A DNA stretch of 48,196 nucleotides from Phellopilus nigrolimitatus (lineage: Eukaryota; Basidiomycota; Agaricomycetes; Hymenochaetales; Hymenochaetaceae). Below, in pieces: positions 1 through 10,580 of the stretch (positions within the stretch are counted from its first letter, which is position 1; each line of letters starts with the position of its first letter). The position numbers and the translations under genes were made by a program. The notes beneath the pieces are model-generated. The model was not told where the DNA came from. It made no database searches and saw nothing but the letters and a program-made list of their open reading frames with translations. The stretch spans positions 1-48,196 of the forward strand of contig JAJOHG010000193.1 in the NCBI GenBank assembly GCA_021029095.1, in the 5' to 3' direction.

Positions 1-1785
1 AATCAAAAGCCAATTTATTCCTTGAATAGATCTAATATACAGAACAGTCTTAACGAATGTACGTACAAGAGTTGCTAAGCCTGTCACAACCATCATCTCC
101 ATCTCGGAAGTTATTTTTGAGCGGGCGCCTCGATGGCGGGAATGTGACCAGTGACGGCACGAATTGAACGAAGAGGAATTTCACTCGTTTCGGAGTCCTC
201 GTCGACTTTGACGAGAGCATCTTCGCTTGTGGATGGGGGCTCGCAGGAGCGTCGAGAAGGGCAACTGTTTCGATAAATTAGCCGAAAGACTCGCTACCCT
301 CCTTTATTTTATTTTGAAGAAGTAGAAACATAAAATAATAACACTCACCTAACTCGGCAACACTCAAGGCCGCTTTCGCGATTGCTCTCTCCTTCTCACC
401 CTCGACACCCAGGTTCAGTATCAGATCTTCTGACACCTTCCGATCCGACGACATAGTTATCCTTCCAAGACTCTCGCTTTTCTTCGCCTTCTTCTCCTGT
501 CCATTTATCGCTGAGTCCGTGCTCTCACTAGCAGACACGCGTGCGAGCTCGGCTATCTGGCCCTCGAGGCGGCGCGCGACGACAACAAAGCGTGCTGCGC
601 GGCGGAGAGCGTCGGCAGCGCATTGGAGACGTGCGAGACGCGTCGCGTGTCCTCCAAGAGCGGTGCACGGCGTGCGGACCTTCGTACGTAGTCTGTGTTA
701 TTCGTGGAGTGGCCATGTGAGCGAGATGCATGCAGATGGAGCGAAAGGTGCGATCCGTAAAAGATATGGGTATTTTTATAGTTTGGGAGTAAACCCAGGT
801 GGAGCGGAAAGAAGAGGAAAACACGACCAGCGAAGATGTGCGGATTTTGTGACAGGAAGACAAAACAGGCCGGAGGAATCGCCGGGGATTCCAGATATGA
901 GATAGCCCAGAAGATATCGAGGATAGGCGGGACATGCGAGACCATTCGGGGTATGTCGAGGGTCATTTCGTCAGTTTTTGGACAAAGAACCAAGTACAGA
1001 AGTGGAAGCCGGGCGCCGCGGCGTCGATTGGATTGACGCCGTTTTGTAAATACGAAACGTCAAGACAAGTGTTCAAATGCACAGCATGCCAGGAAATAAC
1101 GGTGGCGTTTATAAAGCGGCGAGAAATCAGGTAGAGAATCAGAGATCAGTTAAGCATTTCTACTTTACTCAGAAACAAAATAGCAACGCACTTGTCTTGA
1201 GAAGCCGTCACCTCATCCAGGCCTGACCGCACCGTCCGCAACTTCTCTTGAAGTGCACCCACGCCTGCAGCCTGGACAAGCAATGCTTCATGATTGGAGG
1301 TTACCTACGGGGCATCGGGACGGTTTATCATGGGTTCCCGGAGATTAAGAGATAGATGGCAACGAATGAGGAACACGCGTGTAGTAGGATAGGATAGCGA
1401 GGATTGAGTTATGAGCGCAGTTGAAAGAGCGCATCGTTTCGATAGGCAAGAAGTAAAGACCGCAGATTTCACAGAAATAAGGCAAATTAGAGAACGACGT
1501 GTAACACAGAAGGCGACGCACCACGTTCTTCAGTTGCTTGGAGACATCGTCGATGCCCACTGTCAACTTCGAAATGGCAACAGAGATATCCTCTTTTGCG
1601 GGTTCACTCAAGGAAGATAACGCTGAAGCCTGCTTCGATATTTTAACTCCTGAAGGACGAGCATCTCCTGACGATGAGGGTTGCGGCGGGGGGAAGGGCT
1701 CGCCGGCGAGGATGGCATTCGCGTATTCATTTGCGTCAAAATTAGGAGCAGCGAACGCGATATAGAGGGAGTCTGGACGCGTCAT
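1..1785 (-). CDS. COG5: COG5, conserved oligomeric Golgi complex subunit 5 (partial, two apparent frameshifts)
   Basis: COG5 is a subunit of the COG tethering complex for retrograde transport within the Golgi. Exons on the minus strand: 1785-1522, 1304-1192, 692-349 and 264-about 67; the gene runs off the left edge. The start ATG is directly preceded by an in-frame stop, so it is the first possible start. Family blocks visible are FDANEYANAILAGE, SKLTVGIDDVSKQLKNV, SNHEALLVQAAGVGALQEKL, a TRLARLQCAADALRRAARF block, and SKITSEMEMMVVTGL. Introns 1 and 2 are 217 and 499 bp, long for this window. In exon 4 homology moves through three frames: a shift at the five-base G run 235-239 and another near 121-131. 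Each is explained by one missing base, so this is either sequence error or a damaged gene. The splice site near 66 is uncertain. Family identity is firm; intactness is not. Confidence 0.85.
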
Positions 1786-2040
1786 TCAGTTTTGAATGTA
1801 GCTAAATACGGCTGAAAGACTGACCCGACATTTTGAAGACCAGTACGAATCATTAGAAGGTCGTGGACGATGAACAAGTTACTTTCGACAGCGTCGAGAA
1901 CCTTTCTTCCATACAAGGGAATATTTCCCAGGGTCAAGCTAATGTCCAAACTCGGCAAGGATTTTCGCATTTCAATGTTTTCGACACGCGCCCGAAGGCT
2001 GTTCTAGCAGACTAAAGACTTCTTTCGCTTTCTCCGCCAT
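1782..2040 (-). CDS. small unrecognised protein ending inside the COG5 start (one apparent frameshift)
   Basis: This reading frame of about 85 codons lies directly upstream of COG5 on the same strand. It begins at ATG 2040 with MAEKAKEVFSLLE, then must shift frame by one base near 1991-2006 to continue as LRARVENIEMRKSLPSLDIS and on to FQPYLATFKTE. Its TGA at 1784-1782 overlaps the COG5 ATG at 1785-1783. The sequence looks helical and protein-like, with mixed charged and aliphatic residues and no membrane segment. I do not recognise the family; a short helical subunit of a larger complex is possible but is a guess. The 181 bp between its start and the plus-strand gene at 2222 would serve as a divergent promoter. 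If the frameshift is real the ORF is broken. Confidence 0.4.
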
Positions 2041-2175
2041 GGTCAGAGGACACGTTTACGAAGAACGGAACTTGACTTTGCATGACGTCGGCGCAAGCCG
2101 GCACAGCGTTTGTATTGGAATTGCCTGCGTGTATGCGCATTCACTCAGCCACTCAGTTATACTATACCCGGTCGC

Positions 2176-2186
2176 CCCTTTATAAA
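2176..2186 (+). promoter_or_regulatory. STRE-like CCCCT joined to a TATA box
   Basis: CCCCT at 2176-2180 abuts TATAAA at 2181-2186, 41 bases before the ATG at 2222. CCCCT is the core of the fungal stress response element. The combination suggests an inducible, stress-linked promoter for the downstream gene. This is a motif reading only. Confidence 0.5.
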
Positions 2187-2221
2187 CCTCAGAACTTCAT
2201 ATCCAATCTATATCTCTCCTG

Positions 2222-3638
2222 ATGGCCTACTACGATGCCTACCGCAGCGCACCTGGTTGGGGTACATCTAACTATCAGTTCGTGACCCCCCAGGCCCCCT
2301 CCTACCAGCCACAGCCCAACTGGGGCGGCCTCGATTACTACCGAGCGCACAACGGCCAGGCAGATCCGTGAGTCTTCATCTTCCGGATGCTCGTTCCGCA
2401 GATCGCTCACTACCGCCTTTTTTTCCCTGTTTCCCGATCACAGTACCATCTACGACTATGCATATAACAAGGTGCACAATCACCCCAACATGGGCGTCGG
2501 CATCGAGGAGGCGCGCCATTGGCACCGTCGCGCGTACGGCGGGCTCGTGCGTATGGTCATTCTTCTCCGTTTCATTCTTCGGAACAGGGAAATTTTGGTC
2601 AAGTACCAGCTGACTCTTGTCTGCAGGGCGATATCATGCGCATGCTCCCAAACGACATCGGCTCGGCGGCCGCGTACGAGATCTGGCGGAACTGGAAGCA
2701 CAACTACGGCGTGTATGGCCAACCTCTGGCCGGCGATCGCGAACGGCAGCGTGAGGCTATCATCGGATTAGCAGTCGGGGAAGGTAAGCCTATCTCCCCC
2801 TTTTGTTTCCGCAAGCCATCTGACCCCCTATTTTCTGGAATTTTAATTAGCGACGCGCCTCTGGCAGTATACCGGGCGCCCCGCTGACACATACGGGCGC
2901 CTCGAAGCCGTCGAGGCAGCCGCAGCTGCCGCGTCTCGCATCCTCACCCAATCATGGGTGCTCGAGGGCGGTGGATACGATGGGTACGACGGGCGCCTCT
3001 CGCGGCGCGCCTCTGCCACGTCCCTGCGCGCGCCCACTCTTGGCAGCGCCCAATCGCTCTCCCGCGGCCGCTCACACTCCCGCTCTCGCATCGCGTCACC
3101 CGTCCGCTCGCGCCCCGCGTCACCCTTCGGCGGATATGTGGATCCTGGGTATGCTGGCGCTGGCGGATACGCTGGTGCTGGCGGATACGCAGGCTCTGGT
3201 GGGTATGCAGGCTCCAATGGATACGCAGGCTCTGCCGGCTACGGGGGCTCCCCATACGGCGACACGCTCGGCGCGTATGACAGCGGCGCTGGCGGTGCGG
3301 TGAACTTGGGACGCCGCCGCTCGTTCTCGGGCGCGACAAACGCGTACTCGCCGGGCGGCGTTGCGCAGCCTGCCGTGCAGTACGGTACGCCGATGGCAGG
3401 AGGGTACGGCACATACAATGCAGGCGGAGGCGGCAGCCCGTACGCAGGGGGCTACGCCGCGCAGCCTTTGTCGCCGACATACGGCACCCAGCCGCAACAG
3501 GTGACGATTATCCAGACGCCTTCGGGCTCGCACCGCCACCGCTCGCGTTCGCGCCATCGTCTATTCAGCAAGTCTAAGCGCCATAGGAGTAGCTCTAGAC
3601 ATGCAGAAGGCAGCGGTACGTACTACGTTCAGAGGTAG
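2222..3638 (+). CDS. CipC-like (DUF3759-like) protein with a glycine/tyrosine-repeat and basic serine/arginine tail
   Basis: Exons 2222-2367, 2444-2546, 2627-2783 and 2851-3638 join to a 397-residue protein. Residues about 50-155 resemble the concanamycin-induced protein C family: a helical block (LPNDIGSAAAYEIWRNWKHN), then RERQREAIIGLAVGEATRLW and an alanine-rich helix LEAVEAAAAAASRI. Function of that family is unknown; members are often induced by stress or drugs. The second half is low complexity: serine/arginine-rich, then six GGYAGx repeats, then a histidine/arginine/serine-rich basic C-terminus ending in TYYVQR. The tail could bind RNA or anionic polymers, but nothing shows this directly. 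The promoter has a TATA box with an adjacent STRE-like site. The exon model is strong because all phases agree; the family assignment is tentative. Confidence 0.8.
3147..3254 (+). repeat. 18-bp coding tandem repeat (six GGYAGx units)
   Basis: Six consecutive 18-base units encode the pattern G-Y-A-G-x-G within the last exon of the CipC-like gene. Units differ at synonymous sites and at the x residue (A, S, N), so the array is old enough to have diverged. Confidence 0.85.
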
Positions 3639-4120
3639 CCGGGCACCGATCGTCGCGGATCGTCACCCGCCTTCGCGCCGAGAGGCAGACCTCATTCCGT
3701 CATCTTCTTTTGACAACACCATACTGCTGATCGAAACACGACGATCTTCCTCCGCAAAAAGAAAAAAAAAATCACATCCTTTCTTGTTGTATTTGTATCA
3801 TCGACCTGCCTATTCTGATTTTTGATTGTTAGTACGCATGTCTATTTGTCATACCCTACCTAACACTGCGGATGTACGAGAGCTTGAAGTGATCTTAGAT
3901 TTCCATCCCTGTAGTAAAAAACAATGCAGAAACTTTTTCTGGTGTTGAAAAATACAATTGCGTCAGTGGAGTTATATAGCAGCAGCAATACATCTATGCA
4001 GAAAAATACGACAGAATCAATTCTTTCATACAGGAAAAGGTGAACAGCTTGGCAGCAGATTATCCACACCTCAGTGAAATGCAACACAGAAACAACCAGC
4101 TGACCCCATACACAGACCCC
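3639..4120. other. intergenic, convergent 3' regions
   Basis: This 482-base stretch separates the stop codons of the CipC-like gene (plus) and the WDR68 gene (minus). It is A/T-rich with several A and T runs that could act in 3'-end formation. I see no coding or RNA gene in it. Confidence 0.6.
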
Positions 4121-5642
4121 TCACACCTTGAGCGCCTTGATGTTGCGGCCCATCGTGATGGCGACCCACTCGCCGGGCGCTGTGGAGTGGCCCGAGGCCA
4201 TCGTCATCCCCGCGATCTGCGGGCTCCAGCACAGGTTGCTGATCTCCGCGGGCGCGGTGTACGCGAGCACGGGGTCCGCCAGCACCTTCGCCTTTTTCGA
4301 GGACGTCGTGGACGAGGCGGACGCGCTGGGCGAGGCGCCCGATGCAGGGGCGCTTCCGCGCGGGGAGTTCGGCACGTGCGCCTGCTGCGAGAGCGAGCTC
4401 GACGGCGGGCGCACGGGCTGCTGAGTGATGTCCCAGAGGAGAAGCTGGCAGTCGTCCGCTATTTAAAAAACATAAAAACATAAAAAACAGCTAAGCTCAA
4501 AGAAAGCGAGTATCGCCTACCTGCAGTAGCCAGCAGTGGCTGGTCCGCGGAGCCCCACCCGAGCGCGTTGATCGGCGCCCTGTGCGCCTTCAGCTCGAGC
4601 ACCGGCTGGCCGGGGCTCCGCATGTCCAGAATCTGCACGTCGTTGTTGTCGATATGGAACGTGCTCATGTAGTTCGCGTCCGCGGGGTTGAACGCGATGC
4701 GCAGCAGCGGCGCGGTCGCCGGGCGGCCCGCGGCGGCGGCGCTCACGGCAGCGGCGCTCTGCGGCTTCGGCGTCGGCGTCTCGTAGAGGATCGTCGAGTG
4801 CTCGAGCGAGCGCAGGTCGAACGCGCGCAGCGAGCCGTCCGCGCCGACGGAGACGAAGATGTCCGTCGAGCCGGGCAGCCACGCGACGTCGTACACCTCG
4901 CGGTCGTGCGCGATGAGCTGCGTGACCGCGCTCGCGGTCTCGATGTTCCACACCGTGCACGTCGTGTCGATCGAGCTCGTCACGATCATCGACGGCGTCT
5001 TTTCGTTCCACGAGAAGTTCGTGATCGGCGCGCCCGTGTTCCCGGGCTGCTGCACCTTGGACTGGCAACCGAGTCATTCCGCCCTTTAAGTTAACGACTT
5101 CAGAAGAACAAACTCGATGCGACGCACCCCAGACAGCGTGCTCTTCAGTGTAAGCCTGTGCCCTCCGCCCGCCTGCTTGACGCCCACATACCCCCCGCCC
5201 TGCGCGCCCGCGCCATCGCCCGCATACTCCCACACGCGCAGCGCGTCGCCCGAGGTCGCCAGCAGCTCCGCGCCGCCGCCCATGCCCGCGGCGGCAGCCG
5301 CGGCGGGCTGCCACTGCACGCTCGTCGCGGGGTACCCGTGGTGCGCCTCGACGAGCGTGACAAAGTCCGCGTGCTGCGCGTAGTCGTAGTCGTCCTCGAC
5401 GAGCACGCGCTCGTCCTGCAGGCCGACGACCGCGAGCCGGTTGCGCGCGTCCTCCGTGAACGAGCCGAGCGCGAGGCGGAAGGCCGAGCGGGGGCGTGCG
5501 TGCTGCCCAGGCGCGGGCGTCTTGCACCAGTCGAGTGCGTAGACGGGCCCTACGGCGTGTGAGTTAGATCAGCGACAATACAGCGCAGAGAATGGCAGGC
5601 CGTACAAGGGGCCTCGTAGTTGAGCAGAGATGTCTGCGTCAT
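4121..5642 (-). CDS. WDR68/DCAF7 (HAN11/TTG1-type) WD40 scaffold protein
   Basis: Minus-strand exons 5642-5606, 5549-5128, 5061-4521 and 4458-4121 join to 445 residues. The N-terminus carries the family signature NYEAPWPVYALDWC, split by intron 1. Then come RLALGSFTEDARNRLAVVGL, GYPATSVQWQP, LLATSGDALRVWEY and the WD repeats NFSWNEKTPSMIVTSSIDTT, YDVAWLPGSTDIFVSVGADG, PADANYMSTFHIDNN and INALGWGSADQPLLATA. The C-terminus ends WVAITMGRNIKALKV, as expected. Relatives act as beta-propeller scaffolds for DYRK kinases, E3 ligases or transcription factors in cytosol and nucleus. Low-complexity alanine/serine stretches are inserted between blades. All exons close in frame and the gene looks intact. 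Confidence 0.93.
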
Positions 5643-6061
5643 CTCATGAGTCGGCCGTCGTGGCCGTCGATGTTGAGCTTGTCGTCCTTTCAAGCCTATC
5701 GTCAGGTCGTGTGAATTCCCTTTTCGGCTATACTCCAGACTCGTTTCAACGACGAAGTCGTCGATTCCTTGCAACGCTCTTCACGATAATTGATAGCCAT
5801 CGTTAACAAAGCCACATAAATTCATGACCGTTCTAATATAGAACGATCGTAATACTAACGATACATTATTACAAGAAATTTGTATAGAAAAGCACAAACA
5901 ACAGGAATTCGTTCCGACTCGTAGGCCGTCTTTTCACGATCCGCATTCGAAATCCTCGTCAGAAATAAAAGTGCAACAACACAACATTAATCCACAGCAC
6001 AGATCGCCCTACCCGGAAACGAAAGAAACGGGGGAGAAGAACGCGAAAGTGGAAAGGGCGC
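5643..6061. other. intergenic, WDR68 promoter side
   Basis: A 419-base A/T-rich interval between the WDR68 start and the stop of the first sugar transporter, both on the minus strand. It must hold the WDR68 promoter and the transporter 3' end. No clear TATA box, repeat or RNA gene is seen. Confidence 0.5.
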
Positions 6062-8414
6062 TCATGCAGCCGCCGCGCCCGTCGGCGCATAGGTCTTGGC
6101 GCCCTCATGGTGGTACAGCGGCTCCATCGGCTCGACGTTCATGCGGAAAATATACTTCTTGATATTGTGCGGCAACGCGCGCAGCTGGTATGCAGAGTGT
6201 TTACGCGTCGACACGGAAAAGACAGAGTCGAGTTCCTCAAGTGAAAGTGCCTTTGTCTCTGGCATGAAGAGCAAAACGGCGACGAAGCCGAAGACGCTGG
6301 AGAATAGATGTTTAAGTAAGGAAAAGCTGAAGCGCAGGCATTCGAGTTCACTCACTTCCACGCTGCATACCACCCGAAGGCACCTTGCGGCTGGAAAGCA
6401 CCAAGCAGCCGCGGAAAGGTGATCGAAATAATGAAGTTGAAAAACCAAAGCGTCGCCGTCGCAAAAGACATGCCGATATCACGAATATATAGAGGGAATG
6501 CCTCGGCCGAGTACTGGATCGAAATGGTGAGTACAGGTCTTCCGCGAGGTAGTTAGTTACTCACGGTAAAGGGCACCGGTCCTGCGCCAGGGGAATATGC
6601 CATGGTGAAGAGATAGATTCCGAGAGCAACGACACCGACATGTGCCGGATTCGACTGCGGAATCCAGAACGCGAAGCCCGTCATGAGCAGGAACACGGAC
6701 ATTAATGGGAAAGTCGTTAAAAGAAGGTTCCGACGTCCGAACGTGTCGATGGTCTTCACGGCAGGGAAAGAGAAAAAGAAGTTGACTAAATAAAATACGT
6801 TGTTTAGAGGGCTTAATATTGCATAACAGAACGCGAATACGCACTGGCACCGAAACCGAAACTAGCCAAAAACGCCTGCGTGTCGCTGAAGCTGGCTTGC
6901 TTGAAGACATTTGTCGAGTAATATGCGATGACATTTATACCACAGAATTGCTGCATAAACATGACGATCCAGGAGGCAAGAGTTGCACGCCGATTACGGG
7001 GGATCGTGAACAGTTCGATATAGCGATTATTTCCACGGACAATAGACTCCTCCACCTGAAGAAGAATATGGATATCTGTTTGAAACCCCGATAATTAAAT
7101 AAAGAAATAAAGGAGCTCGCATGAGTGAGACTGCTTACAATAGAGATCACGCGCAGCTTGTATGGGGTGCGGGCGCAGACGCGCGAGACTTTCGTAAGCC
7201 TTGTCGTATCTTCCCTTACCCATTAGCCAGCGAGGACTCTCCGGGCAGAAGAGCACTACAGCCATAACAACTAAAGCAGGCATGCCTGCACTCGCGAGCA
7301 TGAGACGCCAGTTGAGACCAGTGATGTGTGGTTTGTTTGGGACCTTCAAGAATATGAGATCGGACGCAAAACCAAGCATGATACCGAAAGCAGCTGCATG
7401 GAAAGTTACAATCAGAAAACTAATCGTGCGTATACTTCAAAGCTCGGGCTTACTCCACATCTGCCACATCATGACGAGTGCTCCTCGAATCGGTGGCGGC
7501 GCGCATTCAGCTGCATAAACGGGCACCGTAGCCGACTTGGGACCAATACCCAGCCCAAGGACGAAGCGGGCAATCTAGAAGGGGAAAAAGGTCAAGACAC
7601 CCTACAGTGCTCTCAAACGCGGAATCGGCGCTTACAAAGAGGTGAGGCCAAGAATTCGTGACGCCTTGCCATATGCAAGCGAGGAAGGAAATCGCGGCGG
7701 TGAGGAATATAGTGCCCTTACGGCCCAAGAACTTGTTTAAGGGGTCGGTGAGCCAGCACCCAAGGACAGCGCAACACAGCTAAGGGCGGAAACGTATCAC
7801 TTATGGATGAACCAAGGCGGGAAATGACAAGAAGACGAACGTAGGGTGCGGAGTTGACAAGGCCTAGAAGCCATTGGTTGCGTCCTTGAGCATTGACGTC
7901 CGATGTGTTCGGGTCAATACTAAACTGTACCGCAAAGAAAAGTTGTGCGCCGTTGATAACGGTCTCGTCCATTCCCTGCACGGCGGCAGCGACGGAACAG
8001 GTTATGACCATCCTGACACGGAGTCGAGTGAGCCTTGAAGAAAAGAAAACTGCATACAGGAAGCGAGGTGGTGGCGTACCAGTACAAGGTCAGGGGCTGA
8101 CTCCAACGATGGGTCTGCTCTCTCCTGAGGACTTCCTTCTCCTCCTCGGTGAGGAGGTCGAGACTCTCGAACGCGAGTGGGTCCTGTGCGACGAGGGCGC
8201 CCTTGGCGAACATTTCTGAGAGGTGGCCGAGGCCGTACTTGTTCGCGAAGGCGACGGCATCTGTCATAAGCTGCTCCTGGGTGAAGCCAGAGAGGGGGTT
8301 TGCGAGCTTGGCATTGACGTTCTCTGCTGTGATGGTGTGGCCCTTGCCCGAGTCCTCGTCGGAGAAGTCATGTTTCTTTTCAGAAGCCGCCTTCTCGTTG
8401 GCGTCGTATCCCAT
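6062..8414 (-). CDS. MFS sugar transporter 1 (sugar porter family)
   Basis: Nine exons on the minus strand: 8414-8080, 8012-7841, 7779-7636, 7574-7454, 7393-7139, 7075-6845, 6785-6565, 6513-6356 and 6296-6062, giving 623 residues in twelve predicted membrane helices. A cytosolic N-terminal extension of about 110 residues includes [11 protein letters not shown] and [15 protein letters not shown]. Sugar-porter marks are [45 protein letters not shown] and PETK. The extended N-terminus and these motifs fit fungal proton-coupled hexose or polyol carriers at the plasma membrane; the substrate cannot be read from sequence. I start at ATG 8414; codons just upstream lack an in-frame ATG. A TATA box lies about 70 bases upstream. 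Its neighbour at 11094-13181 is a paralogue with entirely different introns. Confidence 0.93.
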
Positions 8415-8482
8415 GGCGAGCAATGCGGTGTGCGGGGAGGAGAAATGCGAACGAGGCTAACGAGGCTGACGCGAGTGACGGT

Positions 8483-8490
8483 TTTATATA
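8483..8490 (-). promoter_or_regulatory. TATA box of sugar transporter 1
   Basis: TATATAAA on the minus strand, about 69-76 bases upstream of the ATG at 8414, directly preceded by a CCCC run. Position and match are good for a fungal core promoter. Confidence 0.55.
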
Positions 8491-9068
8491 ACGGGGAGAG
8501 GCTGGAGCACTGGTCAGAAACGGAACTGGCTAGATATGATGTTTTTTGGGTTAACTCACCGATCAAATACTCCACCCTTTCTGTTCTTCTAATTGGCCCT
8601 GCCGGTGCCTCCGCAGGGCCGCCGAAGGTGGGGCTCGTATGTATTATCCTGTCCTCGTCGGCATTCCGCCCGACGTGCAGTGCAGCAGACCGCCCTTTCC
8701 CTTGCATCTTGTCGGTCGCCGACTGTTTGTTATCTGTGCGACTTGGGTTAGGATATATGTTGTGGACGATAGCTCCATTGCGCAATCTCGGGCTTCTGCG
8801 GATGCCCGGCTGTGGCTGTTCGAAAACGTTCTACTAAATATAGCACTTCCTGCACACACTTCAAGCTCCGTGTCCAGAAAAAGCCTGCATATTTGGCCAC
8901 CGCCCTCGCCAATCGATCAGCGAGCATATGCATTATCTCCTCCATCAGGCCCGTCAACCTCGCCTACCCCTCATATTCTGATCTTTGCAGCAAAAACAGA
9001 GCATCTTGCAGATCCCCCACGGGCGCGCGCCCTTCGCGTTTTTCTTCGTCCGAAGGGACCGGCCGACC

Positions 9069-9089
9069 CCCCGCTGTGCCTCTGCGGGG
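9069..9089. promoter_or_regulatory. inverted pair of CreA/Mig1-type GC boxes
   Basis: CCCCGC at 9069-9074 and GCGGGG at 9084-9089 match the SYGGRG core bound by CreA/Mig1 carbon repressors, in opposite orientation nine bases apart. They lie about 655 bases upstream of transporter 1. Paired sites are typical of repressed sugar genes, but short GC boxes are also common by chance. Confidence 0.3.
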
Positions 9090-9946
9090 AACAAACATTT
9101 CACACCGAATCGGAACATATCATCTTCTTTAACGAATATCGTTCTGGTCATGTGCAAGCATATCGCAGCATAGCCACCGCGCGAAGGCGTTTGTTCCATC
9201 GATAAAAAAATCTGAGCTCGCCTCTTCAGACTCGTTTTGTAGATTTTTTTTTTTTCTTGCGACGGACGAGAAGGTTTTCGTAGGTTTTTCATTCGGTATG
9301 GCAGATGACTACGGGATGGCGCGCAAAGGAAGATGTAAGTGAAGATTGGGGTCCTCTTGGGTGCCCGCAATGCTTCTCCGCGATATGTGGCTAGTCTTTG
9401 ATTGGTGTTCTTTCCTTCGTGTTACATGACTCATCCAGGCCCTTGGCAGCTGTTAAAAAACGTACAAAAGCACACGCTCAAATTACTCTGCGAAAGGAAT
9501 GAAATAGCTCTCGTCAGCGCTGATTGCCACGGCTTGATTCAGATAAACCCCCAGGAAGACAAATTCAAGAACATTATCATAATACTTATTGCGGAGGAGA
9601 CTCTATTCATCGCGCAGAGGAGGAAGACGTGCGCCAAGCCGCCACACGCTTCCAGGCCAGAATATATAGCCCAGGACCAGAACTATCGGACTGCCGCAAG
9701 TATGGAGATAAAGAAATGCGCTGCGGACGGACGCGACGGGCCTGTGGCTATGCCTGCCGGCCAAATCACATGTCGGGGCAGCCCGCCAAAAGGCCCCGGA
9801 TTTATTTTATTTTATTCTGGGAGCAAGCCACAGACCATGTTCCGATTCGACGGGTCTTCTAGGAAAAGCTGACGGCAACGGTTCGCGTTATATCCGGGCT
9901 TGACGGTTGATGACCGTGACTTGTGTTGTCTCTAGCGATTCTCGTA

Positions 9947-9966
9947 GTACATGTACAGTACATGTA
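9947..9966. repeat. two GTACATGTA palindromes one helical turn apart
   Basis: The palindromic sequence GTACATGTA occurs at 9947-9955 and again at 9958-9966, an 11-base period. The arrangement looks like a cooperative binding site but matches no regulator I can name. Confidence 0.45.
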
Positions 9967-10504
9967 TGTAAGTGTGGCGACGTACCGCGGTGCCTTCCAA
10001 GCTGCAATTTTACAGAATTGAGACCGTTTTATACTCGTTTGGCCACGGGGCGACTGGACTAATTATGTGCTTCCGCGATGATAATACATACGCGCGAAAC
10101 GGGTGACTTTCATCGGTTGGTTGACTGGCCCGCCTCAGCGCGTCCCGGTCCACCCGGACCTCCTGCTCGCCGGCAGCTGCAGAAGAAATGTTCCGACACA
10201 ACATGCCATTCTTTTCTTGTAGATCCATCCGTCTTCGCGCAAAGTTCCAGCACACCACTTGCCCTGAGTGCGAAGTTATCAGTACACCCAATCCCCTATC
10301 AGGTACGCACTGTCGATCAACACACTTCCTCTCTGGCCAGCCGCCCCAGTAGAAGAGTCGCACGCGCTCCGAGTCCAATAAGCGGCGCGGAACGCCGTCT
10401 GCCCCGCGTTCTGCGCAATTGTGCGCGCCGCGTCGGGAATAACCAAACGTGAACTAAAATTAGGCAGCGCCGCTGCGGCTTGCCTTTTTCGGCACAAACG
10501 ACTC

Positions 10505-10580
10505 GCGCCGAGCCACAAAGGCAAAAAGCGGAGGGCCGGCGTCCGCCCGCAGAGCCTGCTGCTTTTCTGTGGCTCGGCGC
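10505..10580. repeat. 13-bp perfect inverted repeat with nested stem (possible hairpin)
   Basis: GCGCCGAGCCACA at 10505-10517 is the exact reverse complement of 10568-10580. A second stem, GCGGA with TCCGC, nests inside the loop, and the flanks just inside the outer arms are also partly complementary. The whole could fold into a 76-base hairpin. It may be a terminal part of a small inverted-repeat element or a structured RNA. Confidence 0.45.

Noticed and set aside
519..993. Long overlapping frames on both strands
   Set aside because: They lie over the real COG5 exon 3 and the 499-bp intron; composition is arginine/serine-rich and only the COG5 frame has homology.
2954..3557. Frames of 108-178 codons on both strands across the CipC-like last exon
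   Set aside because: GC-rich repetitive coding sequence keeps other frames open; only the spliced plus-strand frame links to conserved upstream exons.
4517..5527. 336-codon minus-strand frame
   Set aside because: It is the WDR68 coding sequence read in the wrong frame, arginine/alanine-rich with no domains.
8639..9370. Frames of 188 (plus) and 138 (minus) codons between the transporters
   Set aside because: No family resemblance, no consistent splice sites, Cys/Arg/Ser-rich composition typical of chance frames.
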